Origin: Larix kaempferi | Lineage: Eukaryota; Streptophyta; Pinopsida; Pinales; Pinaceae | DNA: 64,000 nt | Direction of reading: 5' to 3' | Assembly (NCBI GenBank): GCA_027924585.1 | Contig: BSBM01000140.1 | Span: forward strand, 5,720,001 to 5,784,000 | Shown here: one piece after another, positions 45,614-56,501 of the stretch | Position numbering within the stretch: the stretch's first letter is position 1 | Layout of the letters: every line of letters begins with the position of its first letter | The notes under the pieces: model-generated | Told to the model about the DNA's origin: nothing | Database searches by the model: none | The model's input: the letters and a program-made list of their open reading frames with translations, nothing else | Made by a program: the position numbers and the translations under genes

Positions 45614-45900
45614 GATGCATATACAAAATACATACAAATTATCCAACCGATCATATCCAGCACCCAACATGATGCGTACATACATAAATGATCCAACTGA
45701 TCATATCCAGCATCCAACATGATGTATACATACATATACATATAAATGATCCAACTGATCATATCCAGCATCATCCTGATGCATATACAAAGCAGTAACT
45801 GGAGCATCGTCCTAATGCTCATCATCCAGTGCTTACATCCATAGCCATGTGAAGGATCCTCCTTCCAACATGCTTGGAATGGCCTCTACAAATGTGTCCA

Positions 45901-46314
45901 TCACTTCTTCCTCGAAGTGTCATCAATCCGAAGAACACCAAGCCTCTCTCTGAAGTACTCGAACTTCACTCTGGCTAGTGGTTTCGTCAGCACATCTGCA
46001 ATCTGCTCATCCATCGTAATGTACAGGAGCTTCACAACCCCTCTCTGCACCATATACCTGATATAGTGATATTTGATCTCTATGTGTTTCGACCTATCAT
46101 GAAACACTGGGTTCTTGGACAGCTTCACACAACTCTGGTTATCACAAAAGATACCAGTAGCATCCAATGGGAGATCAAATAACTCTGATAGTAGATTCCA
46201 TAACCATACTGCCTCACAACTAGCTGAACAGGCTGCAACATACTCTGCCTCAGCTATACTCAGTGCTACGCAGGACTGCTTCCTGCTAAACCAAGAGATC
46301 ACACCTGATCCCAT
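45901..46314 (-). pseudogene. C RNase H
   Basis: 137 open codons: ISWFSRKQSCVALSIAEAEYVAACSA with the catalytic Glu, FCDNQSCVKLSKNPVFHDRSKHIEIKYHYIR with the Asp, and DEQIADVLTKPL near the end. It is complete and has no stop; the first Asp (VDSDWAGS) is in the piece upstream at about 46345-46380 across a frame change. Confidence 0.9.
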
Positions 46315-46338
46315 ACTGAAGCAACATCCAGATGTGCT

Positions 46339-47164
46339 CTACCTATCTGTAGCACTGCCAGCCCAATCTGAATCAACATAACACTGCAGGTTAAACTTTT
46401 CATTCACTTCATAATTGAGCCCATAATCCATTGTACCCTTCAGGTACCTCAAAACATGCTTTACAGCAACCAGGTGAACACTCCTCGGATCCGTCAGGAA
46501 TTGGCTCAATGTGTTCACCGCAAAGCAAATATCTGATCTCGTGTTCGTTAGGTACATCAAGGACCGAATCATCTGATGATACATACAGACATCAACCGGC
46601 TCAGATGAAGCATCACAAAGAAGCTTCAGATTCGATGCCATAGGTGTGGCCATGGCCTTGCAATCCATCATCCCGAACCTATTCAAGATCTCTACTGCAT
46701 ACTTCCCTTGTCCAAGGAAGATTCCATCTGCACTCTGCCACACCTCCATGCCAAAAACAAATAGTGCATCATCCCCAAGTTCTTCATCTCGAACTTGGCA
46801 GCAAGCTTTCGCTGCGTGTCGGCAATCAATCTATCTTCACCTGTAACAAACAGGTTATCTGCATACAAAAGTAGTATCACTGGATTACCTTCCTCAACCT
46901 TGTAGTAAAGGTTGGAATCCGCTTTACTCTTGGTAAAGCCCAAACTGGATAGAAATCTATCTATCCTACCAAGTTCTGCACACATATATGACTACACCAT
47001 TCAAGAAGGTTGTCTTGAAATCCATCTGGTGTATCTTCTATTTCATCACTTTTAAATTTCTCTATGCTACCATCTGCAACATGCTTGATTTGATAGTTCC
47101 ATTTGGAAGTCACAACACACTTCCCTTCAGCTCTTGGGACCGCATCCCAAACATCATTCTTCAT
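46339..47164 (-). pseudogene. C reverse transcriptase, internal deletion
   Basis: Three open pieces. The RT start (46961-47164) has KNDVWDAVPRAEGKCVVTSKW, IKHVADGSIEKFK. The middle (46692-46985) has LGFTKSKADSNLYYKVEEGNPVILLLYADNLFVTGE, where the YVDD box reads YADN. The last (46339-46749) has EVWQSADGIFLGQGKYAVEILNRF, CYVDSDWAGS. Between FK and the LGFTKS segment the usual ARGF to GLKQAPRAW region (about 130 codons) is missing. With the deletion and the D-to-N change in the catalytic box no activity is possible. Confidence 0.85.
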
Positions 47165-47229
47165 GATCGACGGATCATGGCATTCTTCCCGTATCCTGGG
47201 AACTTCAATATCTTCAATAGATAATTTTG

Positions 47230-49990
47230 TTGCTTGAACAAATGTTGTAGTCGTTCTTTTGTAGGTGAAGGTATACGGTCTTTTCTACAAAACAAGTTAA
47301 ATTACATGATTAGAAACATCTCATAATTTTTAGACAAATTCTTACACATAAAGAAATATGTCATACATTCATGCAATTATCTTAGCCAATGCTTCAATAC
47401 AACATTTATCCATGTTCCACAACTTTCTAGATGCCTTCTAGTCTATACCAGAACATTGTTAAGAGTTTGTACTACTCCCAACATGTCAGCAAAGAGGTTT
47501 CATTCTAGATAAGTAGCACTGGAATGTTGTACAATGCCATAGGCCACTTACCCATCACATGCATATTAGTAGTATACTGTTCATTAATGCAATCATTCTA
47601 ATATGCACAATACATACCCTAAGTCTAGGAACATGAGCATATACATCATTGAACAATTTTATTTAAACAAACAAATATGCAAGAAATGATAATTAAAAAT
47701 ACTTATCTTTGTTTGGTTGCTAGGTGGACTCCCTCTAAGTCTTTGCTTCCTTGCAGGAGCTGCTGAAGTAGCTTCTTCTACACCTTTCTGTTGTGGAATG
47801 TAGAAAGATGGTCAACTCCCTCTGAATATCTACATCCTTGCAGAAACTACTGAAGTGTGCTCATTTGCTTTCTTGCAGGAACAATTGGAGTGTGCTCCCT
47901 CTTGATCTTTGCTTCCTGGATTACTTGTCCTTGAACTTACATCCATCCTTAATCACTATGCATGCTTATTAGTATCATCATTGTGTTATCCTTGAGGTCT
48001 CATACATAATCACACATTTATTAGTATAATCTTAATACTATCAAAACACAATAATCTTAAACATGTATAGTCATGATCATTCACAGATAATAAACATTAG
48101 TATTCAAGGTTTCAGGGAAATCTTCTTTTACTCATGCATATTCTTATTTGATCATAGGACTCTTCTGATTAGTTAAATCATCAATGCATAAACCCGTGAT
48201 TACTCAAACCTATACCTTCATGATTCTTCTGGTTAGTCATATCATCAATTATGGTAAGAAACATAATATGCATATAGCCATGACTATTCAAACCTATGAC
48301 TTCATGAATAATCACTATCAACAACACAACAATATAAGATCCTAACACAAGGTAGGATTCTAGCTTGATATAGGAAAAACATACCTAGATTAGCATGCTA
48401 GCTAGTTATGTATAACATGCTAGATCAGTGACTTGTGCTAGTAACCTGCATGTCTCATAGGTTAACCATTGTAGGACCAAGTTATACATACCTCGAAAGT
48501 AGATCTTCTATGTGATCCATGACAATTGATGAATCTTTCTCTTCATGTCACCATGACCATATGTTCTTGATGTAGAACATGATTTGTCTTTCTTGGTGTA
48601 CCTTTTATGTTAGCGAACAACATAAACCTTATACAACATCACAATGCATTAGTACATTCATAAGTGTCAAAACCTTAATCAATGAATATCTTCTATTAAG
48701 GTGATACGACAAGTCTAGTAATTAATCAAGATTGTACTGTAATGATATGAAGACAAACATATGATAAAATTAACCATGAAACATACCTGTAAGCCATACC
48801 TATCAAGATTGCTTGTAATCTTCTTATGGAAGGCCTTAGCCTCATCTCCCTCTAAGACAGGAACTTCTTCACTTATGCGGGTGACCAATCCATCTTCTTC
48901 TAGGATTAACCCAATCCACTTGATTTGCAAGAACTAGACCTGGAGTTGGATTAGGGTTTGTCAAGGAAACCCAAAAAATTCAAACTTTGAATTTCAAACT
49001 TCCGAAAGGATAGAAATATACGCCTTGATGAGCTGATCAAGTTGGTATATTCAGAATTTGAAAACTGCAAAGTTTCACCCCTTGAAATTGCCTTTTATAT
49101 TTCTGGATTCACTAGGGAGGACCCTGAATTAGGGTTTGAGTTTCCCAAAGCTTCACCAAACCAAAATATTTAATTCAAAGCTCTAAGCTTCGATTTTTCT
49201 GAGGAGCTTCCAGCCATGGTCACAGATTTTCAAAATTCCAAGTTTTGCAAAAGCCCTAATTTTCCGTATTTCTGATCAAAGTCTCGAACTGGGGTTTGAT
49301 CAAGCCCAGCCTTCTGCCCAACCAAAAAATCTGATCTTGGTCTCTAAATTTTGATTTTTATGAGTAGAATCCAGCCGTGGTCTTCGATTAGAGAAATTCC
49401 AACTTTCTCCGAAGCCCTAAATTTTGGAAGCCATGAATGAAGGTGCTCAAAAATAATTATGTTTTTACAGAAATATGTACCTGATTGTTTCTGGTGTAAC
49501 TCTGAACATTTCGATCCACAAGGTTTGAAAAAATTTCTTGAGATAGCCTAACCTATTTTCTTTCCATCTCGATAGGCCTGACCTCAATTGGATTCTCTCA
49601 GAGAGAGTTATGCCAAGTGTCGCAACATGACCTATTTATGGGATAATACAGGAGAGAAAACTTGTACGGCATGCCACCTGTCACTAGTTCAACTTCGGTC
49701 TTTGAATAATTTTATTAAGATAGTACAGTCTGTGTACTACCTATCACTTTTTATGAAATTTCATTTGGAGCTTCCTAGCCCAAGTTATGACCTTTTTCCC
49801 AAGGTCACCTAATTTTGACTCAGATCTGGAAGAGGCAGAAGCTCGATATTGTACAGAACATAAATCACAAAGTACAACGAATTAGAGTTTTTCCTTTGGA
49901 TGCAAGGTACATGGGAATCTGATCTTAGACCTGTAAATGTTTCAGATCTGAAAACTTCTCCAAAATGGATTTATAGTGAAAGTGCTACGA
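47230..49990 (-). other. Non-Copia, intron-bearing gene-like cassette inside C
   Basis: Where C should code for integrase, protease and gag, minus-strand sequence looks like pieces of a host gene. At 48787-48930 there is WIGLILEEDGLVTRISEEVPVLEGDEAKAFHKKITSNLDRYGLQ ending at a CAG/GTATGT donor. At about 47715-47945 there is a Ser/Lys-rich reading frame with APARKQRLRGSPPSNQTK. A TTGTTTTGTAG acceptor lies just before the RT-joined segment (about 47280). I do not recognise the protein. It may be a captured gene fragment or a second nested insertion; borders are approximate. Confidence 0.45.
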
Positions 49991-50073
49991 TGACTGGTTT
50001 TTTCTATATCAAGCCCTAGCATCATAAGTGCAACAAGTGTCATACATGCCATATCATGCCTTCTTTCAGGCTA

Positions 50074-50085
50074 GCTCTGATACCA
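50074..50085 (-). other. Primer-binding site of C (initiator tRNA-Met)
   Basis: Minus strand TGGTATCAGAGC directly after the 5' LTR, an exact match to the plant initiator tRNA-Met complement. Confidence 0.95.
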
Positions 50086-50507
50086 TGTTAAATTTTCAGA
50101 ATTTACTTCAATCTAATCTAGGATCTCAACTGAGAGAAAAACATGTACAGCATATCAATCATGGACATAATAATACAAGCACACAAGAGGCACAGATTTT
50201 ACTTGGGGAAAACCATAATGATGAAAAACCCCAATAACTTCCTTAGAGATAGATAGAGCAATGATACAACCAGAATATAAGATATAGTCTTCTCCTAGTA
50301 GCAGAGCCTTCTCCTCCACAAGTGCGCCACACTCCCAAGTGTGAGTGAGAGAATAGAATGTGTAAAATGAGAGAGACACACTCTCTATTTATACACTAAC
50401 TTGACTTGACATTTACTCAACTAGGTCGACCTCAACTTAACCACTTAACATAATGCCGACTGGGCCGACCCCCACTAGGGTGGTCTAATAACCCTTTGAC
50501 TCACATG
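50086..50507 (-). repeat. 5' LTR of C, part left of B
   Basis: TGTTAAATTTTCAG at the left. The rest of this LTR lies at 55201-55418, beyond the insertion of B. It contains TATAAATAGAG on the minus strand at about 50385-50396. Confidence 0.9.
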
Positions 50508-50892
50508 TGTTAGGAACCTATGTAAACCCTTCTCTTTACTATGTTAGTATATTGTTGTTGGACGCATATGCTTTGTAAGTCTTCCTGTAGTATTTGTTGA
50601 TTCGTAGTTTATATTAGCCCATAGTATTGACCCATAGTATTGGATGCATATGCTTTGTAATTCGTCCCGTAGTATTATGTGTCCCATGGTTTTGACTCAT
50701 GGTATTGGCCATAGACTTAGTATATAAGTGTGTGTTGAGGTCATTGAAGGCACCGTGAAGTTAATTGTATTGAGCTTGCTCAAAGGAGGTTGCCCCCTCG
50801 AAATGGCCCGTGATCAATACAAAAGCAATTCTGTTCTATTATTTCTGATATCTCGTGTATTTGCATTAATTAATTATTGCAGGTACAACACA
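50508..50892 (+). repeat. 5' LTR of B
   Basis: 385 bp, TGTTAGGAACC to CAACACA, TATATAAG at 50721-50728. About 96% identical to 54816-55200. Confidence 0.95.
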
Positions 50893-50894
50893 TC

Positions 50895-50906
50895 TGGTAT
50901 CATAGC
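50895..50906 (+). other. Primer-binding site of B (initiator tRNA-Met)
   Basis: TGGTATCATAGC, two bases after the LTR; one base differs from the tRNA complement TGGTATCAGAGC. A leader without a gene follows to 52271; 51318-51660 is nearly the same as 38591-38940 in A. Confidence 0.9.
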
Positions 50907-52271
50907 ACTTTCCTTCGCACAAGTGGAAATTTTTTTTTCTTTTTTTGGGAGGAGACTTTCAGATCAATTTCTAAAACTTTCTGCACAAAATCAGAAGAAA
51001 CCAATCACATATATGAATTCTTCTTTCAAAAATACGCAGTTTCAAAAAAAAAATCATCTCATTTGGAGTTCTACAAGTGGAGATATCGTGGATTTAAAAT
51101 CAGCAATTTTTCAGAATTTCGGTGACGGCCGCAGAAATTGCGGCAAGAAAATATTTTGACCGAGTGCCCAGATTTCTATTCCGCTTTCATGGGTAGAAGC
51201 AGAGTGGTTGTTCCAGTTCCGGAAACATGTATAATAGCGATTCTGAGCAATATAGATCCGGTTTTTGAACATTTGGTGGAATTTCTGCCCAAATTTTTTC
51301 TGTTGCAGGTTCGGATTTGGGAATAATCCCTATCCGCTTAACTGTGGGAAGTACTTGGGCATAAGCCCTAAAAATCATTGTGAGGAGTACCACAGGAACC
51401 CCGAAGTAGCTGGCCCATTGAGAGGACCTGCCAGCGAAGAGGGCAACGACCCCTACCTGATTGACTAGTTCCCACCCGTGAGGTAAACCAAGAGCTGTCG
51501 TTTGTGGCAAAGCGGTTATCAGTTTTACCTAAGCCGTGGAGTGAGGGGTACTGCCCCAATACGCAAGCCGTCAGACAGCATTGGTGGCCAAGTGAAAACC
51601 ATGAACTGTTAGGAAGCCGCACATACTTGGGGTCCATATCTACTTTCAGCTGCACTATTGTCGATCACTGCTGCGCCATTTCAGATCCATTTTGCAAGTC
51701 GTTCCAGATCCAGCCGTTTGGCGTTGTTCCAGATTCCTTCCAAGCCGTAGCCGCTCCAGTCTGTTAAAAAAAAAAAAAAAAAAATCCGAGCCGTAGCCGC
51801 TCCAGTCTGGAAAAAAAAAAAGTATAAAATCCATTTTTTGTCCATATCTCCCTTGTTTTCACTCTGTTTCCCTTGAAATTTTCGGGGAACCCCTGTCATC
51901 CCATTCTGCCTATTTCATTCCTGAGGACCCTATCCCCAATTCCCCTTCCCAAAGCCCGAAAGCCCACATTTGTCTAATTTTAGGCTTTGCCATAACTTCC
52001 TCAGATTTCACCCAATTGCCTTCAAATTTTACGACAGAGTTCCTTTCTGAACTCTGCTTCTTTGTCCCTCTCTGCCAAATTTTTTCATTCTATCACCCCG
52101 CTTCTGAAATCCCCCTTTTTGCTTTCTTGTCCTTTCGACAGTGTCCAAAATCTAGTCAAACCCCAATTACCCATCAGATTGTTTCCCCAATCCCAATTTC
52201 CCTTTACTAAATCAGCTTCTGTTTTTGTTTTTCTACCCATTCCACACAAAAAAAAAAAAAAACACCTGGTT

Positions 52272-53900
52272 ATGGTTGTCACCCGTGCAAGAGCAAACAC
52301 CATGGAGGAAGCACTTGCAGCCATCCAAACCAAACTCCAAGATCTGGATGAAAAAATTCTCAGCCTCCATCTTCAGCATTCAGCCATGAACAATAACCGA
52401 CAGCAAGAATCTTTTGCAGCCACCGGGTTCTCTTCTTCCAACAATTTTCGTGGGCCGAAGCTTGATTTTCCTCGCTTCAATGGTACTGATCCGACTGGAT
52501 GGATATACCGAGCAGAACAATATTTCAGTCTGCATAATACTTTTGATGTCCAGAAATTTCTACTTGCATCCTTTCATTTGGAACAGGAAGCCCTTCAATG
52601 GTACCGTTGGTACATCAAAGCTCATCCCGAGCCAAACTGGACAGATTTTTGCCAACTCATTTTGCCACGATTTGGCCCTAGTGCTTTTGATGATTTCACA
52701 GGAGCACTCACTAAACTTCACCAAATTGGCACAGTGAGAGAGTATCAGACAGAATTTGAGAAATTGGCCAACCACACAGAAGGATTGTCTGATGAATTCT
52801 ACAGGAGTTGTTTTATAAGTGGTCTCAAGGATGAAATTCGCTCAGAGGTCAAAATGTTTTGTCCCAACACAATGATGGAAGTCCTAGGGTTGGCTAAGTT
52901 GGCTGAGGACAAGATTGCAGCTCAACAATGCTCCAAACCCACCCTTGTTCCCTTCAGAAATATGGGTTCCCAACGACCTCCCATCACGCCTTCTCCTCAA
53001 CCAACTCCTATCAAGCATTTGTTTGAGATAGAAATGCAGGCACGCCAAGAAAAAGGGCTTTGCTATAATTGTGATGAGAAATTCACTCGGGCACATAGAT
53101 GTGTTCAACAAAAGCTCTATCTCTTGGATGTGGATTCTCCGCCTGCCTTAGAACTTGGTGAAGAAACTACGGATACAGCGGATGATCAGATCGACATTCA
53201 ACAACCACCTGTTGACACCCCATTTCAGGACGACCCACCTGATATCTCTCTCCATGCTATAACCGGCGTCACCACCCCACAAACAATGTGGGCCAGGGGA
53301 TACTTCAAGAAGCTCCCTCTTACCATACTCATTGATTCTGGTAGCACTCATAACTTCATTGACCCTCGGATTGCCAAACAGGCTGATTTTTTTGTCCATC
53401 CTTGCTCCAACTTTGAAGTCATGGTTGCCAATGGGGGCACCTTACCTTGCAAGGGGAAGTGTCACAATGTGCGTATCTCTATGGAAGATTATAACCTACG
53501 CTCTGACATGTTTGCCTTGTCCTTAGGTGGATGTGATGTGGTTTTGGGCATTCAATGGTTATGCACACTTGGCCCCATCTTATGGGATTTTGCTGAACTT
53601 TGGATGCAGTTTAAAGTCAATGGGGCACAACACAAATTTATGGGCTTACAACTAGGGTCTCTCTGCATCATCAGTTCACATCGCCTGGAAAAAATCCTTA
53701 AGAAGAATTCACATGGTGTCATCGCTCAACTCAATTCCATTCAGATGCACCCATCAACAGTCTCCACTACTTCCTTGGATAGATATGCATGTATCTTTGC
53801 TGAACCAATGCGCTTGCTGCCTTCAAGAGACCTTTCCAGTAAGAATGTAACCACATCTACCTCTCAGCAGGCAATGATGGCTATTTTGCATGCAGTATAG
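52272..53900 (+). CDS. B gag-protease polyprotein, open frame
   Basis: 543 codons from MVVTRARANTMEEALAAI (start chosen by match with A; the frame is open upstream to 52062). Capsid: LDFPRFNGTDPTGWIYRAEQYF, EQEALQWYRWYIKAH, EYQTEFEKLANHTEGLSDEFYRSCF. Zinc knuckle: CYNCDEKFTRAHRC. Protease: LTILIDSGSTHNFID with an intact D-S-G. The frame then reads RYACIFAEP and, after a deletion of about 1 kb relative to A, straight into the RNase H segment (QQAMMAILHAV) where a stop ends it. So gag and protease could still be made. It has no stop over its length, unlike A. Confidence 0.85.
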   Translation: MVVTRARANTMEEALAAIQTKLQDLDEKILSLHLQHSAMNNNRQQESFAATGFSSSNNFRGPKLDFPRFNGTDPTGWIYRAEQYFSLHNTFDVQKFLLASFHLEQEALQWYRWYIKAHPEPNWTDFCQLILPRFGPSAFDDFTGALTKLHQIGTVREYQTEFEKLANHTEGLSDEFYRSCFISGLKDEIRSEVKMFCPNTMMEVLGLAKLAEDKIAAQQCSKPTLVPFRNMGSQRPPITPSPQPTPIKHLFEIEMQARQEKGLCYNCDEKFTRAHRCVQQKLYLLDVDSPPALELGEETTDTADDQIDIQQPPVDTPFQDDPPDISLHAITGVTTPQTMWARGYFKKLPLTILIDSGSTHNFIDPRIAKQADFFVHPCSNFEVMVANGGTLPCKGKCHNVRISMEDYNLRSDMFALSLGGCDVVLGIQWLCTLGPILWDFAELWMQFKVNGAQHKFMGLQLGSLCIISSHRLEKILKKNSHGVIAQLNSIQMHPSTVSTTSLDRYACIFAEPMRLLPSRDLSSKNVTTSTSQQAMMAILHAV

Positions 53901-54020
53901 AAGTAGCAGCCATCCCTATTAGGGAATTATTTCTACATCAAGACTGATCTCCCGAGTCTGGAAAATTTTCTGGAACAATGGGTCTCCTCCCCAACACACC
54001 TGCAATGGGTTATCCAACTC

Positions 54021-54821
54021 ATGGGTTATCCCTATGTGATCACTTACAAGAAGGGTAAGGACAATATGGTGGAAGATGCTCCTTCTCGCACAATTGATGA
54101 CCCAGTTTCTCTTACAGCTCTTTCTCTGCTTGTTCCAAATTGGTTGCAATATGTTCAACAGGGCTATCTCTTCTATGAACTCCATGCTTCTCCATCAACA
54201 GGGCACTCTGGGTTCTGCAACATGTATGACCAAGAACAATGTAACTTCTTTTGGCAGGGACTAAAAATGACAATTCAACAGATGGTGGCTGACGATGATA
54301 CTTTCCAAGTCAACAAGGGTGAAACAACACTCCTTTCGGGATTGCTCAAACCCTTGCCCATCCCTAAACAGCTTTGGCCAACTCTTTCTATGGATTTCCT
54401 AGCCACGCTCTGGTGGTACAATACCACATCTCACAAGACACCATATGAAGCGGTCTCTGGGAAAACACCGCCAGTTCTTCTTCCATACACCCTTAGCAGC
54501 TCCCCAATTCAGGCAATTGACTCGGTTCTTCGAAACCGCGAACAAATTCTTCTCATTCTGCAGGACAATCTTCACATGGCCAGAATTCGCCTGAATCAAC
54601 AAGCCGATCAGCACCGTTCTGAGCGCATTTTCCACGCAGCTGACAGGGTTCTTCTTCATCTACATCCTTCCAAGCAATCCTCCTTGACACTCCGAAGGCG
54701 TCAGTGGCCTGAAATGCAACTCGAGGATGCTACCCGGGCAACCACTCCTTCAGCTTCTGCAGCAATTTCTCCAACCAAAGCTTTGAGGACAAAGCTTTTT
54801 CTAAGGGAGAGGGGATGTTAG
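54021..54821 (+). pseudogene. B residual RNase H tail, integrase ends, fused by in-frame deletions
   Basis: 266 open codons. MGYPYVITYKKGKDNMVEDAPSR is the end of RNase H. HASPSTGHSGF and NFFWQGLK are the zinc-binding start of integrase, with its Cys pair lost (DDTFQV instead of CDTCQC). SMDFLAT then joins LWWYNTTSH: about 370 bp holding the catalytic core of A is missing. LTLRRRQ joins WPEMQLEDAT: about 270 bp holding the last part and the chromodomain is missing. Both joins keep frame. No catalytic triad, so no integrase activity; whether the fused protein is made is unknown. Confidence 0.75.
54803..54815 (+). other. Polypurine tract of B
   Basis: AAGGGAGAGGGGA directly before the 3' LTR. 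Confidence 0.9.
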
Positions 54822-55200
54822 GAACCTATGTAAACCCTTCTCTTTATTATGTTAGTATATTGTTGTTGGACGGATATGCTTTGTAAGTCGTCCCGTAGTA
54901 TTTATTGATTCGTAGTTTATATTAGCCCATAGTATTGACCCATAGTATTGGACGCATATGCTTTGTAAGTCGTCCCGTAGTATTATATGTCCCATGGTTT
55001 TGACTCATGGTATTGGGCATAGACTTAGTATATAAGTGTGTGTTGAGGTCATTGAAGGCACCGTGAAGTTAATTGTATTGAGCTTTCTCAAAGGAGGTTG
55101 CCCCCTCGAAGTGGCCCGTGATCAATACAAAAGCGATTCTGTTCTAGTATTTCTGATATCTCGTGTATTTGCATTAATTAATTATTGCAGGTATAGCACA
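54816..55200 (+). repeat. 3' LTR of B
   Basis: 385 bp; TATATAAG at 55029-55036; ends ATAGCACA before the TSD ACATG. Confidence 0.95.
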
Positions 55201-55418
55201 ACATGGCCGACCCCCAATAGGGTGGTCTAATAACCCTTTGACCCACATGACTTATACAGGGCCGACCCCAACAAGGTGGTCTAATAACCCATCAAGTATA
55301 AGTTACGACACTTACAATATAAATGACGACACTTCCGTATAGAGGAATAATAACATCTCTATAGGAATACAATATACATATATGTGAAATACATTCCGAA
55401 GTTACATATACATCAACA
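55201..55418 (-). repeat. 5' LTR of C, part right of B
   Basis: Starts with the second ACATG. It matches the left LTR of C up to about 55285; the last 130 bp (GTATAAGTTACGACAC to ATACATCAACA) have no counterpart there. The end at 55418 is supported by the TSD and by the D gag frame. Confidence 0.75.
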
Positions 55419-56499
55419 ATTTTCAAGAACCATTCTAGGTCTAGGAAAAGCAAGAATGGGACAAGAGATACACATCTACCCATAGAATCTTCATCATCTT
55501 CAGGACCCAATCTTACAAAATCTGATTTAGGAAACCTGTTAGATGATATGAAGACAAACATCTTACAATCTCTGGCCATGCAACTTGATGCACTTCAGAT
55601 AAAAAAGAAGCAGGACGAAATTAACCAAGCCTTGGAAGTATTATGTCCTCGTTGTAGAAAAAAACATGAGAAGGGGTAGTGCACCTTGAAAACCATAGAA
55701 GTATGTGGTCTCTGCACTGACGACCATTCCACTGATAAATGTCCCCTCTTACCCTCATGTAAGGTTGCTATTCAACTTCCAGCAGCTAAAGGAGCAATAG
55801 AACAACTCTATTTTATAAATCAGAGAAGTAACTTTGTTAGACCATATCAACCTAGCAATCAAACATACTATACTCAGGGTCAGCAAAATTGGAACACTAT
55901 ACCAAACCCTTGGCAATCACAGCCAACTCAGAACCAGTGGCAGCAAAATCAGTAAACCTATCAGCACCCATTTTACCCACCATCCTACCCTCCATACCCC
56001 CCACCTTTTGCCCCAACAAACAATAATTATACAAATCAATACCCCCACCCATCCAATTGGAGAGCCCCTTCACAACATCCACTGATCATGCCACCCCCAC
56101 TGAATCAACCACCCCCAAGACCTCCACCGATTCCAGCCCAACCCATCCCAAACCCTAATAATAACAGACCACCACAACAACAACAGACCTATAATGTAGA
56201 TATCACACAATTCCCTACCTATGTCATAGACACCATGGAAATAAATGAAATAAACCTCAGATCTGGAAAAACGTCCCAAAATAAATCAACACAGAACATC
56301 CCACCACCTGAAGCTCGAGAACAAACGACATAACCCTATATTCAGCATCCGGATGAACAATCTCCACCAGAAGAAGAGACCCAACCATCCCCATGAAACA
56401 GAAACCCTCCATTTCCCGAGAAACTTATACGAAGTACAAAGGAGGAAGAAGAAAATGCAATTTTAAATGAATTAAAACACTTAAACATCCAAATCCCAA
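55419..56499 (+). pseudogene. D gag, second part
   Basis: Continues the gag frame from 45150: HSRSRKSKNGT, SDLGNLLDDMKTNILQSLAMQLDALQ. Two knuckles follow, CPRCRKKHEKG-stop-C and CGLCTDDHSTDKC, both CX2CX3HX4C, a double knuckle usual in Athila/Tat gag. TAG at 55677 and a stop at 55953 interrupt it. A Gln/Asn/Pro-rich tail and DTMEINEINLRSGKTSQ, the marker string before pol in this lineage, follow at 56230-56280. LNIQIPILQAIRDVPIC then leads into protease. Confidence 0.85.
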
Positions 56500-56501
56500 T
56501 C

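Larger units (their letters stand above)
50508..55200 (+). mobile_element. Chromovirus B, non-autonomous deletion derivative
   Basis: 4693 bp with two LTRs of 385 bp and TSD ACATG (50503-50507 and 55201-55205), inserted in the 5' LTR of C. It is close to A but lacks the RT core, integrase core and most of the chromodomain. Gag-protease is one long open frame. The LTRs differ at about 15 of 385 positions, fewer than in C, as expected for the youngest insertion of the stack. Confidence 0.97.
45156..55418 (-). mobile_element. Copia element C, nested in D gag and holding B
   Basis: Minus strand. The ends TGTTAAATTTTCAG (45156) and CATCAACA (55418) are flanked by the TSD ATTTT (45151-45155 and 55419-55423). 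D gag is in frame across the site once C and one ATTTT are taken out. Without B, C is about 5.57 kb. It has RNase H and part of RT, but integrase, protease and gag are replaced by 2.7 kb of unrelated, gene-like sequence. LTRs are about 94% alike over their shared 430 bp. Confidence 0.9.

Noticed and set aside
55286-55418. A separate small insertion between C and D gag
   Set aside because: The TSD ATTTT and the gag frame place the end of C at 55418; a separate insertion would need the same duplication by chance.
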